Origin: Skeletonema tropicum
Taxonomy: Eukaryota; Bacillariophyta; Thalassiosirophyceae; Thalassiosirales; Thalassiosiraceae
Length of the DNA stretch: 64,000 nucleotides
Direction: 5' to 3'
Assembly (NCBI GenBank): GCA_037178625.1
Contig: CM074129.1
Location: 1,612,001-1,676,000, forward strand
Shown here in pieces: positions 9,738 through 22,429 of the stretch; position 1 is the first letter of the stretch; the number at the start of each line of letters is the position of its first letter. The notes below the pieces were generated by a model. The model saw only the letters and a list, made by a program, of their open reading frames with translations. It was not told where the DNA came from and ran no database searches. Both the position numbers and the translations under genes were made by a program.

Positions 9738-12700
9738 CGTGCACAGCCTTGTTCATCTCAGTAGGAGAAATTGTTGCCTTGTAGTGGATTTTCGCTGGCG
9801 TGTCGCGATTACATAGCGAAGGGGTTAGTTATAGCCATTGCCTTACTTGGCCTAATCCCATCCACAGGCAGGGATTCGATATTTCCCTTGTGTTCATACT
9901 CTTCAAACAAATATCTGTCAGCTCAAATCCTCTGGAGTAGCTCCTTAGCTCAGACGAAGTCTGGACAAGAATAGGTGGACCGGGGTGTGTTCTGCATATA
10001 TGGTACGGTACTGAAGTTGTCGTAAAATGTTGCAATAATGCTTTTGATGCGAGACGACTGGTACTTGCGTAACCGGATTGAATACCAATGCAACTGAACT
10101 CACATGAATCGGAGAATGCCCAAGATACACTTCGCATCTTGATCTTGGCTCCTATTTTGCAACTTGCTGGAGGATGTGCCCTCGAGTCCGAAGACAAATA
10201 CTGAAAAAAAATGAAGTGTGAAAGGTCTTCACTGAACATTTTACATCGAAAAACTCATTGAAGCTTCGCTTCTGGAGTGAGCCCATCTCAGTCGAGATTG
10301 GCGTGTTGTGACGATTGGCTGCTGCCTGCTGCGCTGCTTTCATAGCATATGGCCAGGGTAGGTTGACATCATACCGGGCAGCATTCTCATGCCATGATCA
10401 ACAATAGCGTTCAAGCAATATTCCATTGCTTCGATCAACATTCTGTGGATGATATGGCCGACACCACAGAAAGTTGTCGCCTGTTGACGCAAATGCAGTC
10501 GTCTAACTAAGCCTTACAAAGCTTCCAGCATTATCGCAGCGCGTGATGATTCTGCGTGCTAGCTTGAAGATCTATAAATAGCTTGAGCATATGTTCCGAG
10601 GTAAATGACATAATCATGTACGTGATCCACGATAGTCGTAACCCCCAAAACAGCTTACTTGTGAGCTTATTGCTCATTTGTGGAACTAGTCCAGGCTATG
10701 CACTCACACAAAATCTGCGGAAACTCCGTCACTCGACAGTATTTCAGTTCTCTTCTAAATGCTTTAGTTTTAGTGTGCTCTGCCTTTGTCTCCACGGTCT
10801 ACGTTTAGCACTGCCAAACAGACACTCGAGTCGGCTCATATGTAGAGTAGGGATATAGTTAGAACCCCAAGTCATCAGCAACACAAAAGAGAGACGCTTG
10901 AAATCCAAATGATGCTATCCTAGCAGCTCCTGTTGAATCTGAGCAAATTGCTGTGGACGAGCTAAAGTTTGAATATCATTCAAAAGCTTTCCGCAAAGTA
11001 CTTGTGGCGCACAATCAGATATTGTATACACTATCTGATTTGCCGTGATCTTCGCCTGACTCAATTTCTGACTTTTCTTGAAGCTTTAATACACTTTTAA
11101 CGCCTGTGCTGCCACATCCATAGCAAGTACCTAGCAATCCAAAGAGAAGGCTCAATGGACGTGTACTTCTTAGACCGTTATTCACAATGCCATATCGACG
11201 ACGGCTTGAGTAGAACTTAGTCTTAGCAAGTCTGAAACGATGCGATGATCAAATTAATGGTGCCATCCTATTGTGGGTTAGCACAATGTTTGAGCTTCTT
11301 CCAGCGAAGTACCTCATGGATTTCATATCGTGACGCAAGGGTGAGTCGAATAGAACTCCATCATAAACAACGCTATCCTTCCTGCTCAAGAGTACGTGAG
11401 TACATATGTCTTTTGTTCCTTTTTAGATTCGGAGATCTAGACACTGATCGGAAGAATGGTGAAGCTGAAGCTGGTTTCTAGAGTACTAGTATCCACTTCC
11501 TCTTATCTCCCTCGTCGTCAAGACGATGTCTGTTTCTTGTGGAACTGAGTCTGCTGTGAGCATGTCCAATCATTTCATTGTGAGCCGCCGGATGCCAGTG
11601 ATACTATACGTGAAAGCGATATGCCGTGTCTTCAGTGTGAATCGATGCCAACGAGCTGTATTTCAAGACAATGTCGACGTAGGTCTTATGTCAGCGAAAT
11701 GAGACTCCTGTAACGGCAATATGCTACCAAAAACACTGCTTCTTTCTTCACTAGCTTCAACATACAATGGGCAGTACAAACTGCATACTTGATGACATGC
11801 CCTTCTTCTCAAGACAGGAGGTTCTCAACACGCGGCGCTGTGAATTCGATTACTCCATGCACCAGCGACATCGTCGTCTATAGATACCTGAAACAATGTC
11901 TTCGCTGATAGGTGAAGTTGAAGTACATTCGAAAGAGCTGCTCTTATCCACGATACATATAAGAAGTAGTGGCTCGTGCAGTATTCAATAAGAGTATTTC
12001 AATTCCATAACTTCGGTTCCCTTGTCGCTCTTACTCACGAACTGATTGAGAGCAAATAATGGATAATATCTACATTTTGTCTCATGTGTGTACCAATAGT
12101 TGGTCTGAATGGCTTCAGCCACATGGAGACGCTTGTAGCTTTGAAGTATGTGATCTAGGATCAAAGGTGAAACACTACTCATGAGGGATGCAACGCCAAC
12201 ACCATGTCTAAATGTAAAGCAGTGGGCTATCAGGATGTTCATTGATGTGCTTTGCATAGTAGGGACCTCGGGACAGGCAAGGACATCTTTCGATTCATTC
12301 CATGGAGCTACCCGAAGTGTACCTGACCACAACATCGAAACTTCCAACCCGTAGAAGATAAGCAACCTTCGCGTACTTCAAGGAATGTGTAGACATGCTC
12401 TTGCACTGATTAGGAATTGAGATGTAGGCTGCATAATCGCTTGCTACCATCGATTCGATTCCCCTCCTAAAGCGTGCGGACTCTAGGCCAAGCTAAGCTT
12501 TACCCTTTGAGTAGAAGCAATATCGTACATTCATCGAAACGAACCAAAGTGCCATAGCGGAAAAATAGCCTTGAGGCTGTGCGAGGACTGCCTTCTTCTC
12601 TCCATTCGATTATATATTTATCGTGCACATTGCTCCAATCGGACTGCGCAATAGAACATGCTCTGACTTAGATCGCGTGTACTCATGGCTTGCCAGGAAC

Positions 12701-14205
12701 CTCATCACCCACGGCAGCAGTACGGCCTACCAAATCATCACTTGTGCCTATGAAGAACAATGAGAGAATAAGGAAAAAGGGATTGCTTTCGCAATAATAC
12801 ACTTAAGTGTTAGCCATGGATACCATGGAGAGTCAAACTTATTTATGGATCAGAGTTCACTATCCACCAAGTTAGTATGAAATACTTGTCTATCGTTGCC
12901 ATCTGGAAAAAGACCGAGCAAAAACCAATTCCGCATGAACCAAATAAACGAATACTGAAGGTTGCGAAGAATTCTGGACCAATTTGGCCGTGCTTGCAGC
13001 TAGTATCTTCACTTCCTTAACGAGAGCTTGGTTCGACCGCGATCGTTTGCCATCCATGTCCCTTACGGGAAACTTGGATAAAGGGCCATCAGACGACTGA
13101 TAAAATTTAACGCAACCAGCTACTACAAGTTTCACGCAATCAGCTACTTGCAGAAAGCTCCCCAAAAGAAAGACGTCGGGAATAATCGAGATATGCAGGA
13201 TTTGACAATCCATGAAAGCCTATCGCTCGTTCCTGTCCACAATAGAGGTCGTTGAAGAATAGAGTGTGGCTAATCGAGCCTGGTGCTAAGCCTCGCTTCA
13301 ACGGTACCGCTGCAGCTTTGGCTACTACTCCGTTACTCTTGCCACCATCCCTTTTCAGAGATGTTGGTGCTATGTCCATCATTAGACTAAACCGTAAACC
13401 GTATCTTTCTCCCTCGTGAACGATAACGAAGCCGTAAACAGCAGCTCTACCATACAACATTGCTGCCCGAAAAATCGTTCAGATATTATATGGTTGAGGG
13501 TTAATCACATCGGGATAGGAAAGTTCTAAGCAAATACAGCACCAAGGAATCATTGATTATTAATATATCATCATTCTCTACATTCTGTTGCTCCCCCCCT
13601 TTCAGCGACCGCGCAAGGAAGGAAGGAAGATAGAATATTACGCCGCATAGCAGTTTGGTATGTCTGGGATCATAAAGACCCTTTGGACTAAAATTCTCAC
13701 CGAAGAGGAGTCATGATGCAAGGCATGTGCGTCATAGGATCATTTGGCGGTAGATTGACGTTACGGGGCAAAGAACAAAATTCCCTCAAGTTGCCTCAAG
13801 CGTCTTGATTCTAGTTTTCACAAAGAAATTTGACACGAGTGTTTCTGTTCCACAGTCACTGACGGGTCAATACAAATAATGCAGAAATCCCTCCTCTAGC
13901 AGCGCCACTGAATTTGACTTTGGTTAATGAATGGGACGAAGGAGTCTGAGTCTAAACAGCCTCGAAGACATCCACCACATAAAACCACATGTGTTCGGAG
14001 GTAAACTCCAGGGATCACAATATTCCCTTCACACCGCTGGTGTTGTTGATTTGATGGATCTATCGGACCAGTTGGGTCGTAAGTATCCACACGTCGTGTC
14101 GATTCGGAGATATTTGCACTCAATCCAATTCGATTCGGAGACGAACTCCCGGGACCACACATCCCCCCCCAACACCGATGGTGTTTGCCATAGTAGAACA
14201 AGCTT

Positions 14206-14228
14206 AAGAGCGCAAAAGGCTGATAAAC
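14206..14228 (-). other. Putative primer-binding site
   Basis: On the minus strand the 5' LTR is followed at once by GTTTATCAGCCTTTTGCGCT. The second LTR element has GTTTATCAGACTTTTAGCTC at exactly the same place (18067), though their LTRs differ. Shared sequence at this spot suggests use of the same tRNA primer. It does not start with TGG, so priming from an internal tRNA region, as in Drosophila copia, is possible. Confidence 0.65.
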
Positions 14229-14421
14229 TGTTGTTATTATTCAATGGGCAAGAAACACATTAACTACAGTAGGCGTAACACGACATGGAAGTTAACATCG
14301 GTTTCAAGAAGTAAGTTAGATTAGACTACGGTCGATGGTGGTGAGCCAATTCCTCAATGCATACACGTGTAGATTAGTACGAGGTAACTCGGTCACGGAT
14401 TGAGTCCCGTGTATTCCAACA
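14229..14421 (-). repeat. 5' LTR of the copia element
   Basis: This is the second 193-bp copy, with one substitution against the 3' LTR. The target duplication ATACC follows at 14422-14426. Confidence 0.93.
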
Positions 14422-14426
14422 ATACC

Positions 14427-17400
14427 CGGAAAGCTGTTAATATTTCATCGAGCATCCTCTGATGATATCCTTCAGACCACATTCTTAGGATCTCCTATCT
14501 CAAACACACTGAAATTACTCGCTGCTCCAATAATAGCACCAATGTCATTCACAATAGCTCATATATCTTGCAACTTGGGCCGCCGATATGCTACCAGCTG
14601 CTACTCACGCCGTATTCAGATGTAGCTAATCCAAAACGTCAGCAAGTTACTCCTCCATGCGACAACTTTCAATAGTGCTAACGCTGGCTAAAGTGATCCT
14701 GCATAGACTGCCTCATGCATCCATACTCACTCCATGAACATCAGAAAGCGACATTCTTTCTGACCACACACTCTAGAATGTATGGATTTACACAATGACC
14801 AAATACCTTCGCCAATTCCTCGTCTCTTGTCGCTGTAGCCCGACACTCAAGTACGAAAAGATCCCACTATGGTTGTAGTTGTACGTGAATTACACGTCAT
14901 TCCAGTCTTTATGAGCCTATCCTCATCTGTATCTGCATCCTTGGGATTGTATCTTACTTTGGTAATTCACTGAAATCACGCCTCGCTTCCATCCCAAACG
15001 ATGAAACGTGGGATCTAGTGCTGGCTCTTCAACGGGATATGAGAGCGTTGTATACCACAAGCATTACAAACACCACGACGACCACTGGAGTGTCATTCAT
15101 ACATCCTATCTCCCACAAATGCATTGATCTCTACCGCCACTCCTTATCTGCATGCGTTCAACAAGCTTAGATGGGAATCCAAATCAGTCAAGTCCATTGT
15201 TCAAAGTTCCTATGAACTTCTAAATTCGATGCATCCTCAATAGCGTCTATTGCTCTGCCATCGACATCAAACTCATCGGGGGCCACTCTTCTCTCACCTC
15301 AGTAATCATTCATTGTGTGAAAGTTCGACCACCCTCACCGTTCTCTTCAGTAGAGTTTGGTAAAAGTCATTTACTCCTCCATTCATCCTTCTTTTGACAC
15401 TTCTTGATTACTATATATTCCTACCTATAATGCACTTGCTCCTTGCTAATCAATGACTTCAGGGAACATCCCTGAAGTCTGGACTCCAGCTAGTATCAGA
15501 GATGGCATTGGCTATTGGCTGTACTTGTTACACCAATATTGGCATCAGTGGGATCCGGTGTGGCCAAATTGTCACTTGCTGCTGCAGTACTTCTCCCCTT
15601 TCGCTAGTAGTGCTTCAGCTGGAGAACTTGCGAAAACTGCATCCAAGCAACACCTGCCTCAAACCAGCTCGTGCACATACACAGTCGTTGCATACCTCGA
15701 AGGGATAGCAACCGACTTGCATCTATTAGTGCCTTCAGAGCAAAATCTCACCACCTGATTCATCCGTCCTGATACGGTATGCCTCCACTCATGCAAATAC
15801 TTTCTCTGGGTCCGAAGCTTGCTAAGCCGCTCATACCATCATAGCCCCACTCCAAGTTCACTCAATCATCTGCCCACCTTCATCTAGCCTGATCTAATCG
15901 ACCCAACACCACCTCACGTTCTCAAGGGAAATGCGCCTGTGCTGCAATCCTTCACCTAATTATATGGAAGACGTGCACTCATGCTGTAACTCGTCGCTCG
16001 TCACCCAATTTTTGAAGACATGCTCTCTTGCTACATTCCTTCTACCAATCTTCCTGCATCAACACTCCAATGAACTGAATCATTGCATCCTCAAAGTGTG
16101 TACTCCTCAGTGTGTAAAGAATGAATGTTGGTCTTGCGCATGCAATCCCCAAGAAATCAATCAACACTAGGCCGAACGCCGTGATACTAGAGGTGAGTGC
16201 GCTATGCAGCAACCCCACAGTAGTCTCCGCATCTTTTCCCGTAGCTTGCCAGAGCGAGCCACCTGATCCCTTGACTAAAATCCTCTCTCCAAAATGCGTT
16301 GTGAATCTACACCAAAGTATCCTACAAGACTACTTAAGATGCGAATATTCATAAACACAAGATTGGTCCATAACCATAACGAGTTACAGTAACCAATACC
16401 CTCATGAGTCGTTGTCTTAAGAATCCCTGTTGGGGTTATCAATCTGCGGTTTATGGGACTCACTAAAGAGGCCGCCCTGCTACTTAAACCTCGCAGTTGC
16501 ATAATGAGAGTCATCACTGACATAGGATTTGTTCAGGAATGGGACAAAGGCCGGTACTACTTAACTTGAAGTTGAAGATAAATGTCGTTGCTACACATTG
16601 TACATAGTAAGTAGTAGGCCAGTGCGTAAACCATACAGATGTAGCAGATTGTGCTGAATGTCCTGAATGAACGATGTATACTTACAAGGCCAGAAGCCAT
16701 ACTTGTAGTATCCTGATCATCCTCATCAGTAATTGGTGCTGGTGCCAGTATGAGACCGAGTGCCAAACTCCATGGTCATGTGCAATAGGAGTGGACTTTC
16801 ATAGTGCTATGCTGTATGTGCAAGCTGATCACGTTGCAATTATCGTAGAAATATCTGTAAGTGTGAAAAGTGGTTGAAACCGACAAATGTGAGTAAGGAT
16901 ACAAAGGAGCCGCGGCATGTCCTCACATCTGCGGGTAGCTAATCCATATGTGAATGCCTGTTAGAGCCTAACCGAAGTCCTTATTGTTTTGGCACCGGTC
17001 ATGACTCGGCTTTGACAGACAGCAGGGCTCGAGACCTGTACCCAATTGAGGTCCCAACATTACGTCTTTTAGAACGCCTGCTAACAAACATCTTTAAAGC
17101 ATAATGTATTAATTTCCAAAATGGATCTAATACCGCGATTTCTTATACTTATGGGCACGACGCGAATGACATTCGTGTGTTTTCCCGACCTACTAGAAAC
17201 AAACTAATCACTTATTTAATATATAAAAAAAAAAACTAATTGCCACTAGATTTGTCCGCATCTACAGCGGGGTACGCATGATTATTCATCCTCTCACCGT
17301 TTCCTCAACGTAGGGTCCTTGACCAGGCCAGATCCAACGCCAGCTAAACATGCGTCTCTCCGAAAAGCGCATCTTGATGTCTATTCGATCCTCAAAAAGA

Positions 17401-17931
17401 ATCAACACTCAAAATAGCTCCATCTTCAAAACTCCTCTCTCGTCAGGGAGTGACCATCTTTAAACTCCTATATCGTCAGGGAGCTGACACTCAACAGCAT
17501 ATTTGCGGATTCAACGCCATGAACAACATGCGTCTCTCCATAATATGATCGCCATATCGTGTCCAGTTGCTTTGCAGCCAGTCTATCTCTATCCACAAGA
17601 ACACGGCAACTAATTGCTCATGCATGGTTCTCAGCCGCTTTTTATTTCCCAGATCCAACGCCATGCTCATCAAATGCATCTGCGCGTCTCTCCATGATGA
17701 TGTAAAAGGTCGACTTCGTGTAGCCAATCTATCCAAAACGACGTAGCAACCGAAATTGCACACGCCTGTGTCTGTATAAACTATCGAAAAGCACCGCAAT
17801 GCACCCTAGTTGCATGGTCCATTAAGGTCACCCTTTTGTGTACTACTGTGATAACTCATTCTACAAACGAATTATGGTTGTCTACTCTACAAAAGTGCAG
17901 TCCGTCCAACGCATCCCAATATGCGCTACTA
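14427..17931. other. Stop-rich stretch between two LTR elements; old repeat debris
   Basis: There is no intact gene. A short plus-strand piece at 16256-16354 (PPDPLTKILSPKCVVNLHQS) resembles the C-terminal DxLTKxL region of copia RNase H. The stretch may therefore be an older copia copy in plus orientation into which the other elements jumped. At 17323-17700 a phrase containing CCAACGCC and TGCGTCTCTCC recurs three times at 140-190 bp intervals. Otherwise I see nothing. Confidence 0.45.
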
Positions 17932-17936
17932 GGACT

Positions 17937-18066
17937 TGTGAGAATATTAAGTTGGCGGACTTTTCCACTTTCGTCTTCATCATTCATTAGTCTGAAGTAG
18001 GCTCTCAATTTGTCTAAGAATCAATTTCTTTCAATAGCCATTCATGTGGCTCTAGGCATTGTCACA
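17937..18066 (+). repeat. 5' LTR (130 bp)
   Basis: Direct repeat of 22157-22286 with one mismatch and TG...CA ends. The target duplication GGACT precedes it at 17932-17936. Confidence 0.92.
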
Positions 18067-18089
18067 GTTTATCAGACTTTTAGCTCTCC
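18067..18089 (+). other. Putative primer-binding site
   Basis: GTTTATCAGACTTTTAGCTC directly follows the LTR and matches the equivalent site of the 7.5-14.4 kb element at nearly every base, although the LTRs themselves are unlike. Confidence 0.65.
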
Positions 18090-18913
18090 ATTGAGTATAC
18101 GAATACTCTATCACTTTGCATCCTTGACGATTCGATCTAATTCGAACGTTCACTCTTGAACGTGAGAATTCAAATCGTTTCGTTCATTCGAATCGTGATT
18201 CGAACCCGTCTCGTCTTTGAGTCAATTATCGGACCTTCCTAAGATTCACATCTTTGTTGGAAATCAAGCCATTAAAATGACGACAGTTACTACTCATTCT
18301 GCTCTACCAGCAGGAGCAAGGTTCAAAACATCTGTTCGTTCAATCAAATGCAAATATTCTGCCAATGGGACTTTCAACAAATACAAGGCTCGTCTTTGTT
18401 ACCTAAACCTGAGCCCAGACCCAGAGGACAACAACAACAACAACAACAAGATTGTCAAGGAAGCTAATGACTCGGGAAAAGAGAGGGCCCGAAGCATAAG
18501 GGTTGGCAAAAAGTAGGATGGATATTCTTTTTCCTATTAATTGCAATGCTTCGAATGGCCCAAATCACAAACAATCCTCCAGCTCCAGCTCCAGAGACTC
18601 GATCTCAGTTCACTTCTGACATGTACGCTGGTGAAACGAATCTCACCATTGCTAACGAGGGAGCTACTCATTTTGTAACTCAGACTCCGAGGGAGAAAGC
18701 AGACTTCTTTTGACTCAAGCTCAAGCTTCCGAGTCCGAGGGAGACAATATTCATCGCCCCACTGTCGCTCCAAACAATCTATACGGAACCCGAATCGTTC
18801 CAACTCTTGGCATACTACAAGCAAATGTCTTGAACGCCCTCACTCTTGACTACAAGAATAGACATTCTCATTGCAACCTATTCGGGCAAGCTTTGAATAA
18901 ACATACTCATGGT

Positions 18914-19168
18914 AACCCATCCGGGCAAGCCGTGAGCACTTCTCACAGTTACAACCCATCGTGGCAAGCTGTGAACATTTCTCACAGTTACAACCCTCCA
19001 TGGCAAGCTGTGAACACTTCTCACAGTTTCAACCCACCGTGGCAAGCTGTGAACCCTTCTCACAGTTACAACCCTCCGTGGCAAGCTGTGAACACTTCTC
19101 ACAGTTACAACCCACCGTGGCAAGCTGTGAACACTTCTCACAGTTACAACCCACCGTGGCAAGCTGTG
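18914..19168 (+). repeat. 39-bp coding minisatellite inside the LTR element
   Basis: About six and a half copies of a 39-bp unit read as the 13-residue peptide NPPWQAVNTSHSY with small changes. The unit is a multiple of three, so one frame (18710-19882, 390 codons, but without an ATG start at that point) stays open. The rest of that frame is Ser- and Asn-rich without a known domain. I do not count it as a gene. Confidence 0.85.
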
Positions 19169-19869
19169 AATCATGCTATCGCCCGTTTCAGAAATGTGGC
19201 TCTAAACTCTAATGTGATAGCGACCTACGCGAACGACAGTTTGGACTTCGGCTTCGGTCAAGACAACATCTTGATTGACCGGTTCGTAAAGCATACTCAT
19301 GGTGTGCAAATTGGCAGTGCTCAACGCAATGCCTCTCTTTTCTGCAGAACTCAATCTATCTCTTCTGGCGGCACTCAACATGATGCCAGTTCACCTCATT
19401 GTGAAGCAATTCTCTTTGGTAACGCCCACTGCAACACAGCCCTTTTCGACAGCACTCAGTTCAATATCGATGCCAGCTTTATCGGCAGCTTTCAATGTGA
19501 TGTCATTTCACTCAGCAATGAATCGACTATTTGCAGCTTTCATTCGCTTCCTTTTGCAAGGGTCCAACGCAATAGCGACTTTATTGTTGTGATATATGAC
19601 ACGCTAACCTCAAGCTCAAGTTCAAACTCAAGTCCAAGCTCGAGGTCAAGCCGACTATCCGTAAGCGAGGAAAGTGACTTGGATGCTAATTCTAGTGACT
19701 TCCAAATTGCGACATTCTTGCTACAAGACAAAGAATGCACTTCGTTTCGCGAGGGAGAATGGTGTATATACACTCAGACGAGGAAGAACAGAACTGGCCA
19801 AACCAGACACGCGTCTGTGGGGATTCATTCAGATGATCAATTGTCTATCTATTCAGAATCACTTGTCAT

Positions 19870-20808
19870 GTGTATTGGATGACGATAGGGGAAGTGAGAC
19901 GGAAAAGTACCCTTAGCCAGCAGCGATTTACCTGCAAACTAATGCATGGCCTCCTCCCAGTGAATCACGTGAAGCAACATGAAACGCAAGTATCGCAGTG
20001 TCCGAACTGTCGGCAGTGTGATGACGAAACAATAGCACACGTGTTTCAATGTTCCCACCCGGATATGGCTGCGAAACGTGCTGCAATTATAGCAGCACTC
20101 CGGAAGAAAGGACTCCGGAAAATATCACGAAAAATACTACTCAGAGTGGCAAACTTGGTAGAACAATATGCAAACGGAGGCGAGATCCGAACCACATCAG
20201 AATGCCCGAGGATCCAGGAAGCACTGGAAGCACAACGTGACCTCGGGTGGGATGACTTCTTCAGAGGATATCTGGTAAAAGAATGGTATCAAGCATTGGA
20301 GAGTACTCATCATGGGGACGCCCACCAGCAGTTTTATCAACTCCAAAAATTGATCTGGTATGAAGTTGCACTACCGCAGTGGCATGAGCGAAACAGACTA
20401 GCTCATGGAACTCAGTCATTTGACAAGCAAATAGAGAGTGCACATTTAGCAGAGCAATTGGTATGGTACAGTCAACATCGAGAGGAGATGCCGCCAGGCT
20501 TTCACCAACGGTGGGCAAATCATAGTATTGACGAAATAAGCAATATGGATTTGGCTACTAGGCGAATGTGGGTGCATCACCTCAAGATAGGCAGGCAAGC
20601 GGTCGAGATGCGAGCAGAACAGCGGAAGAAAAGTCAACGAACTTTATCGTTCTACTTCAATGAATTCGGCCCACCACTACCGCCACCTCAGCGGCAACGT
20701 GTGGCTGATGAAGCCGAGGAACACGCAAATAGAGTAGTATTGTATCGTGAGGAGGGACAGCCGACAATAGATGCAGTCCTCAATGAACTCGAGAAATCGA
20801 CGACGTAA
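19870..20808 (+). pseudogene. Zinc-knuckle tail of a reverse-transcriptase-like protein, 5' truncated
   Basis: This open stretch of 312 codons has no ATG at its 5' end (the first codon given is GTG inside a longer open frame). It begins with a pattern like the zinc-binding region behind some reverse transcriptases: a helix (FTCKLMHGLLPVNHVKQHE), then CPNC, nine residues, HVFQC (C-x2-C-x9-H-x3-C). A helical segment of about 220 residues rich in Trp, Gln and His follows. No RT core lies upstream. It is probably a fragment captured by, or inserted into, the LTR element. The family assignment rests on motif spacing only. Confidence 0.4.
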
Positions 20809-22156
20809 ACAACCGTATGGTTGAACTAATCCTGGCCAGGAGACTATTTAGGTCTTCTGGCTTGGAGTGCGATCTGAGAAACAGTTGTGGAGGCAGTATA
20901 GAGCACTATCAATGCTACCGACACAGCACACATGTTGGTTAGTCATAATTTCGCCCCTAGAGGGCTAATCAGACGTACTTTAAAATTTCTGTTATATTAT
21001 TATCACTTGTCAATATCAAGTCTGCAAGAAACAAGAGCTGTCCTTTACTCGTTCAGTCCTCATGCTCATGCCAGTCATGGACAACGATAGCTTTGCACTT
21101 AAATCATCTACTGACGTGCACATCAACAAAAGCATCAGTGGAAGTGTTACCAACAAGCGCAATGGCGGATACGATATCCTTCTCGAGCATATCATCAGCA
21201 AGCAAGGGAGATCATATCATCAAGAGCCAACTGGAAGCACTTGCATCTGCGGCAATTGTAGATAAAGACAAGAATCTTTCAATCGAATTTCACCATTGGT
21301 CAACTAGCGAGAAAGCGAGATCAAATCCAGCTTCAAACGCGATAGCTCTATTGTATGTCAACAATCGTATCGTCAAAGGTCCAGAAGAAAAAACCTTCAC
21401 AGAAGGCCCAATCAACAAGTACCTCCTGCGGATTCTCACGGCAACGCAACCTGCCAAGTCTCGGCACAAATGTGCACAATGCAATCCGCCTCAATTCATT
21501 ATTGGCAGCGTCCATCACGATGCCACCTCCAGCGAGTGCCACAACATTTGCATCAGCAGCGTTCAATGCAATGCTACATTATTTGCTCAAGACAACAATC
21601 TTCCTTCAAACACCTCGATTCAATCATCGGTAAACGAGGGAGCTCTCGGCCAAGCATTCAAGAGTCACTCATGTGTAAACGAGGGAGCTCTAGATTTCCA
21701 GAGTCTACATCCATTCAAGCATTGGACAACAAATACTCCAATTTCAATCATTGAAAATATCCCAACCGAGGGAGCCACAGATACAATATCATTGTTGTTC
21801 TCAGTGTCAATCACTATCTGTACAATCAGAAGACTTTTACTGGGGTATGTCAACCACACCACACTACTAGCAGGAATCACTCGCTTGCTCTTCAGCTTCA
21901 GGCGCACAAGCAACAGATTCTCTGATGGATCTCTCATTGCATATTCCAAATACTACCAGATGCAACTTTTTGGTCACAATGAAACACAACATATCCACAG
22001 CTCTCAACAATGCAAGCTTTTCATCTTTCAGTACTACAAACAACAAGTTGAAATGCTCAAGTTAGCACAAAAACTTAACCAAGTTCCATATCCGGGTAAT
22101 CCTATCTCCGGTTTAGATTTAGACTCTAAGATACCAGACTTCAGTGCACGAGGGAG

Positions 22157-22286
22157 TGTGAGAATATTCAGTTGGCGGACTTTTCCACTTTCGTCTTCAT
22201 CATTCATTAGTCTGAAGTAGGCTCTCAATTTGTCTAAGAATCAATTTCTTTCAATAGCCATTCATGTGGCTCTAGGCATTGTCACA
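22157..22286 (+). repeat. 3' LTR (130 bp)
   Basis: Second copy of the 130-bp LTR. The inner side carries the tract CACGAGGGAG and the outer side the target duplication GGACT (22287-22291). Confidence 0.92.
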
Positions 22287-22429
22287 GGACTCCTGTCACT
22301 GTGAGTTGAAATAATAATAATAATCTATCTATGGCATTTAATTTCTATCTATTCCATTCCCACGAATGCGCTGTCACTCCTGGCCACCATCATTCAGTTC
22401 TCAAACTCCTTGTCGAAGGAGAATGATTG

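Larger units (their letters stand above)
7516..14421 (-). mobile_element. Ty1/copia LTR retrotransposon, complete ends, decayed interior
   Basis: Two 193-bp LTRs (7516-7708 and 14229-14421) match at all but one position. They begin TGTTG, end CAACA, and are flanked by the same 5-bp target duplication ATACC (7511-7515 and 14422-14426). Orientation is minus: a primer-site-like GTTTATCAG starts immediately inside the right LTR, and a purine tract CGACACGAGGGAG abuts the left LTR. The sense (minus) strand at 7.9-9.3 kb carries copia RT/RNase H remnants full of stops and frameshifts. The element is 6.9 kb, larger than most copia elements, and holds no intact ORF. Confidence 0.93.
17937..22286 (+). 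mobile_element. Small-LTR retrotransposon with non-coding, repetitive interior
   Basis: The 130-bp LTRs (17937-18066 and 22157-22286) start TGTGAGAATATT and end GGCATTGTCACA. They match except for one base (A or C about 12 bases in) and are flanked by the 5-bp duplication GGACT (17932-17936 and 22287-22291). The putative primer site GTTTATCAG starts at 18067 and the purine tract CACGAGGGAG ends at 22156, so the element points right. I recognise no protease, integrase, RT or RNase H in its 4.1-kb interior. It is probably non-autonomous and mobilised by a relative of the copia element. Confidence 0.9.

Noticed and set aside
21093..22220. 375-codon ORF in the small-LTR element
   Set aside because: It has no ATG at its start, runs into the 3' LTR and has low-complexity content. 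It is probably chance openness of repeats.
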